45,896 bases of DNA from Fibrobacteria bacterium (lineage in GTDB: Bacteria > Fibrobacterota > Fibrobacteria > UBA11236), in assembly GCA_021155885.1 (NCBI GenBank), contig JAJNBB010000014.1, forward strand, positions 1-45,896. The letters run 5' to 3'. Position 1 is the stretch's first letter; every line of letters starts with the position of its first letter. This document shows, one piece after another, positions 22,771 through 30,072 of the stretch. The translations under genes and the position numbers were made by a program. Below the pieces are notes generated by a model. The model saw nothing but the letters and a program-made list of their open reading frames with translations. It searched no databases and was not told the DNA's origin.

Positions 22771-24386
22771 TTCTTCCGCCCCGTTTTCCCGGCCTTGCCC
22801 TTGGCCGTCTCCGGAGGGGCGGGCGGGATGATCACGCCCACGGTGGCCGCGTCGCGAAGGAAGTATTTCTCGGCGGCGGCGCGCACCTGCTCGGCGGTCA
22901 CCTTTTGCACGGCCTCGGGAAAGCGGTTGATGTCCCGCCAGTCGCCGCGCATTTCCCAGGCGGCCAGCTCATCGGCCAGCCCTTCCATGTCCTCCACCGC
23001 GCGCACGGAGCGCGCGGCCACCTGGTTGCGGGCCCGTTGCAGTTCGCGCTCCGAGATGGGCCGCTTCGCCAGTTCGTCGAGCACGCCCCACACCGCCGCT
23101 TCCACGTCGGGCATGGAAGGATGGCCGTCGAGGCTCACCGCCACCTGGAAGGAGGAGGCGTATTTATCGACGCCGTTGCCCGCCGACGCCGAGGTGGCCA
23201 GCTTCAGGGTGTCGACGAGCTTCCTGTGCAGGCGGCCGCTCTTGCCCGACAACACGCCCTCGAGGATGTCGAGCGCATGCAAGTCCTCGTGCGGGTATCC
23301 GGGCGTATGGAACAGCAGGTCCAGGCGGGGCGGCGTATCGCCGCGGCGCACCGTCAGCCGCTTCTCCCCCGCCGGGGCGGGCTCCTCGGTCACCACCGGG
23401 GGGAAGTCGTCGCCGCGCGGGATGGAGCCGAAATAACGGCGGATATCCGCCAGGGCCGCCGCGGTGTCGATATCGCCGGCGAGTACCAGGATCGCGTTGT
23501 TGGGCTTGTAATAGCGGCGGTAGTGCTCCTGAGCCTGCGCGCGGGTCAGGTTGCGGATGTCGGAAGGGTACCCGATGGTGGGAAAGCGGTAGGGATGCGC
23601 CTCGTAGAACACGCCGGTCAGGCTTTCCCAGTAGCGACCCGTCGGGCGGTCTTCCACGCGCATGCGCCGCTCCTCCATCACCACGTCGCGCTCCGGATAA
23701 AATTCGCGCAGCACGGCGTTCCGCATGCGGTCCGACTCGAGCCACAGGTAAAGCTCCACGCGGTTGCGCGGCAAAGTGACGATGTAGGCCGTCATGAGAT
23801 CCGACGTGTAGGCGTTGAGGCCCGTGCCTCCGGCCTTCTCGTAGGCCTCCCACAGCTCGTAGGGGATCATGCCCTTGCGCTGCTCCGCCACCAGGGAATC
23901 GTAGGCGCGCCGCAGGCGGGCCGCCGTCGCCGCGTCGCCGCGTGAACGGTCCAGGCTGTCCATCACGGCCTCGATGCGCCGCTCCAGCGCCTTGTCGGCC
24001 GCGGGATCCTTGACTCCCACCTTCTCCGTGCCCTTGAACAGCATGTGTTCCAGCAAATGGGCGATGCCGGTGTTGCCCGGACGCTCGTGCACCGAACCGG
24101 TCACGTAGAACAGGCGGCACGACACCGTGGGGGCCTGCTTGGAGGGGTACAGGAGGACCTTCATCCCGTTGTCGAGGACGGTGTAGGAGGCTTTGATTTC
24201 AGCGGCGGCGGGAATTGCAAAGACGGCGCAAAAGGCTAATAGCGCAAAAGTGTTGTTGGTTGTTAGTACCTGGTTGTTGGAAAAAACAAACCGCAAAAGC
24301 TTGAATGGAGCGCTTTTTGCGTTCAACCAACAACCAACAACAAACAACTTCCGCAGCCTAGATTCCACAGCCTTCCCCACCCCCAT
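22767..24386 (-). CDS. M16-family zinc metallopeptidase, catalytic subunit
   Basis: A 539-residue protein if started at the ATG at 24386, which overlaps the helicase stop (TGATG). The zinc motif HLLEH is at about residues 110-114 within NTGIAHLLEHMLFKGTEKVG, and the MEERRMRVEDRP and TAYIVTLPRNRVELYLWLES segments are typical M16B. It ends KGKAGKTGRKK. Residues ~13-46 are read through a GTTGTTG-type hairpin element (24251-24350); the real signal peptide is TFALLAFCAVFAIPAAAEIK, just after it. A TTG at codon 31 (24294-24296) is another possible start. It should degrade peptides in the periplasm with the 21283 subunit. Confidence 0.85.
   Translation of the reverse strand: MGVGKAVESRLRKLFVVGCWLNAKSAPFKLLRFVFSNNQVLTTNNTFALLAFCAVFAIPAAAEIKASYTVLDNGMKVLLYPSKQAPTVSCRLFYVTGSVHERPGNTGIAHLLEHMLFKGTEKVGVKDPAADKALERRIEAVMDSLDRSRGDAATAARLRRAYDSLVAEQRKGMIPYELWEAYEKAGGTGLNAYTSDLMTAYIVTLPRNRVELYLWLESDRMRNAVLREFYPERDVVMEERRMRVEDRPTGRYWESLTGVFYEAHPYRFPTIGYPSDIRNLTRAQAQEHYRRYYKPNNAILVLAGDIDTAAALADIRRYFGSIPRGDDFPPVVTEEPAPAGEKRLTVRRGDTPPRLDLLFHTPGYPHEDLHALDILEGVLSGKSGRLHRKLVDTLKLATSASAGNGVDKYASSFQVAVSLDGHPSMPDVEAAVWGVLDELAKRPISERELQRARNQVAARSVRAVEDMEGLADELAAWEMRGDWRDINRFPEAVQKVTAEQVRAAAEKYFLRDAATVGVIIPPAPPETAKGKAGKTGRKK
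24251..24350. repeat. Heptad-armed hairpin, GTTGTTG type, in the M16 N-terminus
   Basis: The left arm 24251-24280 and right arm 24324-24350 are built of GTTGTTG/GTTGGTT units and their complement. Inside is a second palindrome: CCGCAAAAGC (24291-24300) against GCGCTTTTTGC (24310-24320), preceded by AAAAAACAAA. Both halves contain the recurring A(C)CGCAAAA box. Confidence 0.78.
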
Positions 24387-26182
24387 CAACCCGCCTTCTC
24401 CGTCTCCGCGTCCACGGTCTCCCGGGCGGCTTCGGGGGACTTCGCCACTTCCCCGCTCATCAGGTAGTCCTTCCACTCGCGCACGTCGTAGGTGTATCCC
24501 TGCTCGATGAGGAAGAGCTGGCGGTTCATGCCGAACTCCTGCTCCTTGGTGTCGCGCGTGATGAGGGTGTAAAAATGGGCGAGCGATCCGTTGGCCTTGG
24601 GACGCAGCACGCGGCCGAGGCGCTGGGCCTCTTCCTGGCGGCTGCCGAAGGTGCCCGAGATCTGGATCAGCACGTTGGCGTCGGGAATATCGACCGCGAA
24701 GTTGCCGACCTTGGAAACGATCAGGGTCTGGATGATCCCGCTGCGGAACTCGTGATACAGGCGCTCGCGCTCGGGGTTCGGGGTCGAGCCGGTGATCAGC
24801 GGCGCGCCCAGGATGTCCTTCATGGTTTCGAGCTGCGCGAGGTATTGCCCGATGATCAGCACGCGGTCGTTCTTGTGCCGTACCAGCAATTCCTTCACCA
24901 CCGGGATTTTCTCGGGGTTGGTGGAGGCCAGCATGGTCTTCGTGCGCAGGTCGGCCAGCGCGTAGGTGACGCGCTCGCTGTTGCGCAGCGGCACGCGAAT
25001 CTCGGTGCAAACCGCGGTGGCGATCCAGCCCTGGCCCTCGAGGATCTTCCAGGGCACCTCGAACTTCTTCGGCCCGATCAGCGAGAAGACTTCCTTTTGC
25101 TTGCCGTCCTCACGCACCAGCGTAGCCGTCAGGCCCAGGCGGCGCGTGGCCTGCATGTCCGCCGAAATCCGGAACACGGGCGCCGGCAGCAGATGCACCT
25201 CGTCATACAGGATCAAACCCCAGGAATTCTCCGAGAAAATCCCGAAGTGCGGGTATTCCTCGGTTTTGCGCTTGCGGTAGGTCAGTATCTGGTAGGTCGC
25301 GACGGTCACGGGGGCGATGGTCTTGCTGTCGCCCGTGTATTCCGACACCTGGTCGGGCCGCAGATTGGTCTTGTCGAGGATCTCGCGGATCCATTGGCGC
25401 GCGGCCGTCACGTTGGTGGTGAGCACGAGCGTATGGCAGCGGCAGCGGGCCATGGTCGCGAGGCCCACCACGGTCTTGCCGGCGCCGCAGGGCAGCACGA
25501 TGACCCCGGAGCCGCCCTTTTCGGTGCCGCCCGCGTAAAACACGCGCGACGCGCTGTCCTGATAGTCCCGCAGCGCCATCGGCTTGCCCTCGAGGGTCTT
25601 GTCCCGCAGGCTCACGTCGAGCGGCTTGCCTTCGGCGTAGCCGGCCAAGTCCTCCGCGGGGAAGCCGATCTGCGTCAGGGCCACCTTCACGGGCCCGCGC
25701 GCATGCGGCTGCAGTAGCGCCCGCCCGTTGACGGGCTCGCCGTCGAGGTGGACGCGGATCTCGCGGTGCTTGCAGATCTCCTCGAGCAGCGAGGCGTTCT
25801 CCGCCTCCAGCACCAGCCCTTCTTCCGTGCGCAGCAGGCGCACCTGCCCGTACCGGTCCATGAAGGTCTCGATCTCGAAAACCACGTTGGCGGGCAGCGC
25901 GTAGCGCGAATACTTCCGCAGCGCTCCCAGGACCGCCTCGGAGGTGTGGCCGGCGGAGGCCGCGTTCCACAGCGACAAATGGGAGATCCCGTAGGTGTGC
26001 ACATGCTCCGGGCTCTTCACCAGCTCGGTGAAGGCCGCGATGGCGTCGCGGGCCTCGTCATGCAAGGGGTGCACCACTTCCAGCAAAACCGTCATGTCGC
26101 CCTGAACGATCAGGGGCAGGTTTTGCGGGGACCCATCAGGAGAGGGGGTGGTCGGGGCGGAAGCAACAGGGGTTTCTTGCAA
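24386..26182 (-). CDS. XPB/Ssl2-like DNA repair helicase
   Basis: A 598-residue SF2 helicase. The N-terminal XPB-type domain begins PLIVQGDMTVLLEVVHPLHD. Motif I is VLPCGAGKTVVGLATM (about residue 230), motif II is LYDEVHLLPAPVFR (DEVH), motif III is LGLTATLVREDGKQKEVF, and motif VI is QEEAQRLGRVLRPK. The RED-like VREDG residues are XPB-specific. Bacterial XPB proteins unwind DNA 3'-5' and are linked to repair, sometimes with a Bax1 nuclease, which is not seen here. The start is a TTG at 26182 with AAGGA upstream; the first internal Met would cut into the conserved domain. It is translationally coupled to the M16 gene. Confidence 0.9.
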   Translation of the reverse strand: MQETPVASAPTTPSPDGSPQNLPLIVQGDMTVLLEVVHPLHDEARDAIAAFTELVKSPEHVHTYGISHLSLWNAASAGHTSEAVLGALRKYSRYALPANVVFEIETFMDRYGQVRLLRTEEGLVLEAENASLLEEICKHREIRVHLDGEPVNGRALLQPHARGPVKVALTQIGFPAEDLAGYAEGKPLDVSLRDKTLEGKPMALRDYQDSASRVFYAGGTEKGGSGVIVLPCGAGKTVVGLATMARCRCHTLVLTTNVTAARQWIREILDKTNLRPDQVSEYTGDSKTIAPVTVATYQILTYRKRKTEEYPHFGIFSENSWGLILYDEVHLLPAPVFRISADMQATRRLGLTATLVREDGKQKEVFSLIGPKKFEVPWKILEGQGWIATAVCTEIRVPLRNSERVTYALADLRTKTMLASTNPEKIPVVKELLVRHKNDRVLIIGQYLAQLETMKDILGAPLITGSTPNPERERLYHEFRSGIIQTLIVSKVGNFAVDIPDANVLIQISGTFGSRQEEAQRLGRVLRPKANGSLAHFYTLITRDTKEQEFGMNRQLFLIEQGYTYDVREWKDYLMSGEVAKSPEAARETVDAETEKAG

Positions 26183-26312
26183 GGGCGGTCCTTCTTGACG
26201 ACTCGGGAATTGGGGAAATTTAACTCTTTTCAGCGCCTCTCGTCGTTTCCAGAATCCGGTCTACCGTCTGCCACAAGCAGTTGATTTAAAGGGATTTAGA
26301 ACCTTACGCCCC

Positions 26313-26353
26313 AAAAATGAAGGCGGCCCCTGCGCAAAAAGCGTGGGCCGCCC
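26313..26353 (-). terminator. Rho-independent terminator of candidate RNA B
   Basis: On the minus strand GGCGGCCC, a 15-base loop, GGGCCGCC, then TTCATTTTT. It is nearly the same stem as the terminator at 8224-8264. Confidence 0.75.
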
Positions 26354-26477
26354 TGCGTAGCGATGCCATTAAGCGACCTGCTCCGTTCCGATCCGTCTTT
26401 TCGACCTCGGGGTCGTCCGGCGGGCGGGGCGAAGGCCACGGGCATAATGTAGGGGAATGCGGGACGCGAAGTGTCAG
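26313..26477 (-). ncRNA. Candidate small RNA gene, copy B (promoter to terminator)
   Basis: A 324-base gap between the helicase and cupin genes with no supported ORF. On the minus strand it has CTGACA (26477-26472), a 20-bp spacer, TACATT (26451-26446), then a predicted ~127-nt transcript ending at the terminator 26353-26313. The layout and several sequence blocks repeat those of the locus at 8087-8264 (TGACACTT, CCGGACG, GACGGATCGGAACG, GGCGGCCC hairpin with TTC and T-run). Two copies with the same element order argue for a dispersed RNA gene rather than chance. No family is recognised. Confidence 0.42.
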
Positions 26478-26503
26478 GGCTGCGTCACGGCTTCGGAGCG
26501 AAT

Positions 26504-26523
26504 AAGTCAGGGTGACCTGACTT
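26504..26523. repeat. Palindrome over the cupin stop codon
   Basis: AAGTCAGG (26504-26511) and CCTGACTT (26516-26523) around GTGA. It includes the TGA stop of the minus-strand cupin gene. It could be a terminator stem, but no clear T-run follows on the minus strand. Confidence 0.4.
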
Positions 26524-26860
26524 TTCCCTTTCCCGGCGGCAGCGGTTCTCCGTCCTTCCGATAGGCCGGGGGGCTATACACGTTTATCGTCTTCATCACG
26601 GTTTCGCCTGTATTCCGGACTTCATGCCGCACTCCCCGCTCTATCAGCAAAAGCGTTCCGGCCTTCAACGGCCGGGAACGCCCGTCCAGGACCGCCTTGC
26701 CCGTTCCCTCGAGCACGAACAGCCATTGATCGCTGCCGCGATGAAAGTTGTCGGGCCCGCCTTCCTTGCCGCCGGGCGCGAGGTTCATGGTGGCCGCCTG
26801 CGTGCGCGCGTGCGTGAGCGCCACATGGAAGCCTCGGGTGAACTTGAGCTGTCGGCGCAT
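26507..26860 (-). CDS. Cupin-domain protein
   Basis: A 117-residue single-domain cupin. Motif 1 is NFHRGSDQWLFVLEGTGKAVLDG (the usual HxH is H-R-G-S-D-Q) and motif 2 is GTLLLIERGVRHEVRNTG. The beta-barrel likely binds a metal or small ligand in the cytosol; no enzymatic role can be assigned. GGGAGG six to eight bases upstream supports the ATG at 26860. The 253 bases between this start and the next gene at 27114 hold divergent promoters; I see no other gene there. Confidence 0.8.
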   Translation of the reverse strand: MRRQLKFTRGFHVALTHARTQAATMNLAPGGKEGGPDNFHRGSDQWLFVLEGTGKAVLDGRSRPLKAGTLLLIERGVRHEVRNTGETVMKTINVYSPPAYRKDGEPLPPGKGKVRSP

Positions 26861-27113
26861 GGAACCTCCCGGGATTCACCATCAACCTACATGGATTCGA
26901 ACCTGACATAACCTTTCCGATCGCGACAACTGTTTGCAGGAAGGAACTTCTTCACGGCAGAGTGCGTGAAACGCCCGTAAAACGGGGTCGAAAATGCCGG
27001 ACTGGATTTTTCGCGGCGAGGTGGGTAGGCTATTTACCAGGAACTCTTGCGAGGAAACCCTGACCGCGCTTTTGCGAACCCGAACGACTAACGAAACCAA
27101 CCAGGAGACTACC

Positions 27114-27449
27114 ATGGGACTCACCGAAAACAGCGCCAACCAGGCCTCGAACCCTGAAATGCAGGGAAACTCCCCGCACCCCGCTCCCACCGCGGTCGCC
27201 GTGGACCCCAAGGCCGTGACGCCCCGAGGAGCCGACCCCATCCTCGACACGCAGCGACTGGGCGAAAATCCCGCCCCGAAGGGCGAAGGCAAACCTCCTC
27301 CGGACTCCGACAATGGGGCCTCGAAGGACGCGCGCGACATGGGGAACAACGGGAACCCGGCGCAAAGCGCCGAAAGACCCTCGGCGGAAGAGCGCAACCG
27401 CAGTCCCGCGCCGCTGAACGAGGACCATCCGGTAACGCGGGAGCTGTAG
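27114..27449 (+). CDS. Small hydrophilic, probably disordered protein
   Basis: A 111-residue protein very rich in Asn, Pro, Glu, Asp and Gly with no hydrophobic core (for example NPEMQGNSPHPAPTAVAVDP, GKPPPDSDNGASKDARDMGN). AGGAGA nine bases upstream gives a firm start at 27114. It is probably intrinsically disordered, like the product at 15459, and may be a stress-induced hydrophilin (inference). The small membrane protein at 27535 lies 85 bases downstream on the same strand. Confidence 0.6.
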   Translation: MGLTENSANQASNPEMQGNSPHPAPTAVAVDPKAVTPRGADPILDTQRLGENPAPKGEGKPPPDSDNGASKDARDMGNNGNPAQSAERPSAEERNRSPAPLNEDHPVTREL

Positions 27450-27534
27450 GCCGTGCTCGACGACCCCACCGCGAAACTCTGCCCCCATTCCACGCCGTCC
27501 GGCAAAACCGGCGGCATCACGCGGGAGAATTGAC

Positions 27535-27771
27535 ATGCTCTACATGATCCTGATATTTCTTATCGCCCTGGCCGTCTTCATCGGCATGCAGGTATGGGGC
27601 GCGCGCGCGGCCCGCAAGGTGGATCGCATCGAAGAAAAGAATCCGGAACGCGCGCTGAAGGGCGCGGCGCGGGCCGGAGGCGAAGGACAGGCCGAGGGAA
27701 TCGACCCCGATCCGGGTCACGGCGTCTCCTCGATCGAGGCCCCCAATCCGCATGGGTGGAAAGGGAATTAG
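27535..27771 (+). CDS. Small single-span membrane protein, 78 aa
   Basis: One N-terminal transmembrane helix (MLYMILIFLIALAVFIGMQV) followed by a basic then acidic hydrophilic tail ending NPHGWKGN. A GGGAG ribosome site lies about 11 bases upstream. It is a bitopic protein with its tail most likely in the cytosol (positive-inside rule), function unknown. Its TAG stop is the first three bases of the left arm of a GGTAGGA-type hairpin (AAT TAG GTA GGA), so its C-terminus was probably set by the element. Confidence 0.6.
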   Translation: MLYMILIFLIALAVFIGMQVWGARAARKVDRIEEKNPERALKGAARAGGEGQAEGIDPDPGHGVSSIEAPNPHGWKGN

Positions 27772-27837
27772 GTAGGAGGTAGGAGGTAGGCGCTAGGACA
27801 GTTCGACCTCTTACCACTTACCTCCTACCTCCTGCCT
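27769..27837. repeat. Heptad-armed hairpin, GGTAGGA type
   Basis: The left arm 27769-27790 (TA, then GGTAGGA units) and the right arm 27807-27837 (complementary CCTCCTA units) have a 16-base loop. The left edge provides the stop of the 27535 gene, and the right arm encodes the last eight residues of the lplA-like protein. Same flavour as 21191-21284, 6.5 kb away. Confidence 0.78.
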
Positions 27838-28689
27838 CGCTTCGTAAAACTCCCTCTGCCTCTTCCTGTGTTCCGCTCCCCGGATCGCCACGAAGGCCTC
27901 TTCCTCGGCGGTCAACTCCCCCGGCTCTCCAGTCACGCCCAGGGCCTCGAGCAGCGTCTCCGCGAGCCGGCGTTCCCAGGCGGTCCACTCGGTCGCTGAG
28001 CCCGTCGAGGCGCCCCCGGTCACGGCGGTGATTTCACCCAATGAAACCGCATGCTTCCGCAGGACCCGCCGATAGGCTTCCTTGCGCGCGGCGTCGAGCC
28101 GCAAGACCTCGACGAGGCGCTCGTGGTCCGCGGTGACGGGAATCGAGCCATGCTGCACGAATGCCGCGCGCGTGCGGCGCTGCGCCGAGCCCACCACCTT
28201 CCGTCCTTCGAAAGCCAATTCGGAGCGCGCCGAGGAGGCGAAACACGGAGGGGACACCACGCCGCGTTCCGGCTTCTCCAGGGTTTGGCCTTTTACCAGA
28301 TCCAGATCGAAACCCTCCAGCGCCTTCGCCCACGCTTGCCCGATATGATCGTAGGATTCTCCCAGCGTCGCGCACCAGGAGGCCTCGTCGCGGCGCGCCA
28401 GGATCGAATAGGTGATTTCCTCCGCGTGCAGCACCGCGCGGCCGCCCGTGGGCCTAAGAACGACATCCCAGCCGCGCGCGCGCAACGCCGCCGGGTCCAG
28501 CTCCTGCGCGGGATCCTGAAAGTGCCCCAGCGTCACGCACCAGGGGGCCCATCCGTATAGCCGCAAGGTGGGAGGCGAATCGCCCGACTCGACCCCGCGC
28601 AGGATCGCCGCGTCCACGGCCATGTTCCAGGCGCCGGAGCGCTTACCGGAAAAGAGGATGCGCCAGGGTTTGGCAGCGGACGTGCTCAT
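27811..28689 (-). CDS. Lipoate/biotin protein ligase A-family protein
   Basis: A 292-residue LplA/LipM-like transferase. It has MAVDAAILRG at the N-terminus, the conserved RPTGGRAVLHAEEITYSI and the catalytic-lysine region GRKVVGSAQRRTRAAFVQHGSI. It attaches lipoate or octanoate to carrier domains of 2-oxoacid dehydrogenases, or acts in cofactor transfer; subclass is not settled. The start at 28689 (MSTSAAKPW) avoids upstream codons that lie in a GTTGTTG repeat. The C-terminal RQEVGGKW is encoded by the right arm of the repeat element 27769-27837, so the native end has been replaced. It follows rnc in the fab-linked run. Confidence 0.82.
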   Translation of the reverse strand: MSTSAAKPWRILFSGKRSGAWNMAVDAAILRGVESGDSPPTLRLYGWAPWCVTLGHFQDPAQELDPAALRARGWDVVLRPTGGRAVLHAEEITYSILARRDEASWCATLGESYDHIGQAWAKALEGFDLDLVKGQTLEKPERGVVSPPCFASSARSELAFEGRKVVGSAQRRTRAAFVQHGSIPVTADHERLVEVLRLDAARKEAYRRVLRKHAVSLGEITAVTGGASTGSATEWTAWERRLAETLLEALGVTGEPGELTAEEEAFVAIRGAEHRKRQREFYEARQEVGGKW

Positions 28690-28705
28690 GGATGAAATGG
28701 ATGAA

Positions 28706-28817
28706 AGTTGTTGGTTGTTGGTTGTTGGAAACACAAACCCCAAAAGACGGTCGCTCCTATTGAATCAGCGGCCACCAGGCCGCTCTAGAATTCTCCAACA
28801 ACTAACAACCAACAACT
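28706..28817. repeat. Heptad-armed hairpin, GTTGTTG type
   Basis: The left arm 28706-28728 and the right arm 28795-28817 are inverted 23-mers with one mismatch. An A-rich box follows the left arm (GGAAACACAAACCCCAAAAG). A second perfect hairpin AGCGGCC/GGCCGCT lies in the core near 28767-28785. It sits in the gap between rnc and the lplA-like gene. Confidence 0.8.
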
Positions 28818-28825
28818 CTCCGCGT

Positions 28826-29590
28826 TCAACCCGACTCCAGCCGCGCGCCCTTGTTTTCCAGGGCGTTGCGCGCGCCGGCCTGCTCGGCGTCCTTCTTCGA
28901 GGCGCCGGTGCCGCGCCCCCACTCCTCGCCGCGCACCTTGACCGAAACCACGAACGCCTTGCGATGCTCGGGCCCGGTCTCGCGCAGCACGTCGTAGAAG
29001 GGCGCGCCGAAGCCGCGCGACTGGCTGAACTCCAGCAGCAGGCTTTTGTAATTGGCCAGGTCGGCGTCCGCGAGGATGTCGTCCATGATGCGGATCAGCG
29101 TGCGGTTCAAGAGGCCGCGCACGGCCTCGTACCCGCCGTCGAGGTAGACCGCGCCCAAGGCGGCCTCGAAGGCGTCGGCCAGGATGCTGGGGCGACGGCG
29201 GCCCCCCGAGCGCTCTTCCGATTTGCTCAGCAGCACGAAATCGCCGAGGTTCAGGAGTTCGGCGCAGGGAACCAGCACCTTGGCGCTCACGACCAGCGAT
29301 TTCATCTTGGAGAGCTCGCCCTCGTCGCAACCCGGATACCGGTTGTACAGGTAATCGGTGATGATGGAGTTCATCACGGCGTCGCCGAGGAACTCGAGAC
29401 GCTCGTTGGAGGGAGGGCGCGGCCCGCGGGTCACGTTGTTGACCCAGGAGCGGTGCGAAAGCGCCAAGCGCAAAAGCCCCGGGTCGCGAAAGCGGTATTC
29501 CAGCTGTTTTTCAAGGTTGCTCAGGCGGGCGAAATCGCCCCGGCCCATGCCGCCCCTGGAGCGGAACAAACGGCGCAGCAGCGAGATCAT
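28826..29590 (-). CDS. rnc: Ribonuclease III
   Basis: A 254-residue double-strand-specific RNase. The catalytic signature NERLEFLGDAVMNSIITDYL and the second acidic site LADAFEAALGAVYLDGG are intact. The C-terminal dsRNA-binding domain runs from about residue 180 (NYKSLLLEFSQSRGF ... GTGASKKDAEQAGARNAL). It matures rRNA and cleaves long stems in mRNA. rnc next to acpP is a common arrangement. A terminator separates it from acpP, so it needs its own promoter or readthrough. The many long hairpins in neighbouring gaps would be natural substrates (inference). Confidence 0.95.
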   Translation of the reverse strand: MISLLRRLFRSRGGMGRGDFARLSNLEKQLEYRFRDPGLLRLALSHRSWVNNVTRGPRPPSNERLEFLGDAVMNSIITDYLYNRYPGCDEGELSKMKSLVVSAKVLVPCAELLNLGDFVLLSKSEERSGGRRRPSILADAFEAALGAVYLDGGYEAVRGLLNRTLIRIMDDILADADLANYKSLLLEFSQSRGFGAPFYDVLRETGPEHRKAFVVSVKVRGEEWGRGTGASKKDAEQAGARNALENKGARLESG

Positions 29591-29603
29591 CGGGGACGGG
29601 CCT

Positions 29604-29640
29604 GAAAAGAAAAGGGCACCGTCGCCTGCGCGCAGTGCCC
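29604..29640 (-). terminator. Bidirectional terminator between acpP and rnc
   Basis: On the minus strand GGGCAC (29640-29635) pairs with GTGCCC (29619-29614), followed by TTTTCTTTTC. On the plus strand the same stem is followed by TTTTTTAT. It ends the acpP transcript. Confidence 0.8.
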
Positions 29641-29681
29641 TTTTTTATGGATGACCGAAGCCAACTGAATCCGCTTGTGGA

Positions 29682-29918
29682 TCAGCTTTTGGATTGGACG
29701 TAAGCGATGACGTCGCTCACCTTCTTCAGCTTCTCGGCGTCCTCGTCGGGGATCTCGATGTCGAATTCGTCTTCGAGAGCCATGACCAGTTCCACCTGAT
29801 CCAGGGAGTCCGCGCCCAGATCTTCCACGAAGGCGGCCTCGGGCTTCACCTTGTCTTCGGTCACGCCGAGCTTTTCGACGATCACCTTGTTGATTTTCTG
29901 CAGCAGGTCATCAGACAT
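29682..29918 (-). CDS. acpP: Acyl carrier protein
   Basis: A 78-residue acidic four-helix protein. The phosphopantetheine site is the serine in [19 protein letters not shown]. Length and helix pattern are standard. AAGGAGAAA nine to ten bases upstream is an excellent ribosome site, fitting its high expression. It carries growing acyl chains for FabD, FabG, FabH and PlsX, encoded upstream. The gap to fabG (154 bases) holds a single heptad array (29953-29987). Confidence 0.97.
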   Translation of the reverse strand: MSDDLLQKINKVIVEKLGVTEDKVKPEAAFVEDLGADSLDQVELVMALEDEFDIEIPDEDAEKLKKVSDVIAYVQSKS

Positions 29919-29952
29919 GAATTTCTCCTTGAAAGGTGGATTAATTATAGCA

Positions 29953-29987
29953 AGCCGATAGCCGGGAGCGAACAGCCGACAGCGGGA
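29953..29987. repeat. Single-arm heptad array, AGCGNAC type
   Basis: Five heptads: AGCCGAT, AGCCGGG, AGCGAAC, AGCCGAC, AGCGGGA. Same flavour as 16989-17077 and 18831-18865. It lies in the fabG-acpP gap. Confidence 0.65.
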
Positions 29988-30072
29988 ATCTTTACGGAAT
30001 TTACCACTTTTTCGGTACTTTAGCCCAGGTTTCCGCGGTCTTTCATGGGTCGTCGCGCGGCGTCGGCGCCGG

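Noticed and set aside
24251-24350. Heptad hairpins as ordinary Rho-independent terminators
   Set aside because: Most lack a T-run after the stem, many lie between co-directional operon genes or inside frames, and true terminators in the window (6710, 8224, 29604) look different.
22767-25010. A longer reading frame extending the M16 gene to 747 codons
   Set aside because: The extension lies antisense-frame within the XPB helicase gene and has the arginine/glutamine-rich composition of a shadow frame.
26890-26925. A tRNA T-loop-like GGTTCGAATCC on the minus strand
   Set aside because: The flanking bases do not form a T-stem (only the two G-C pairs hold), and no acceptor or anticodon arm can be built around it.
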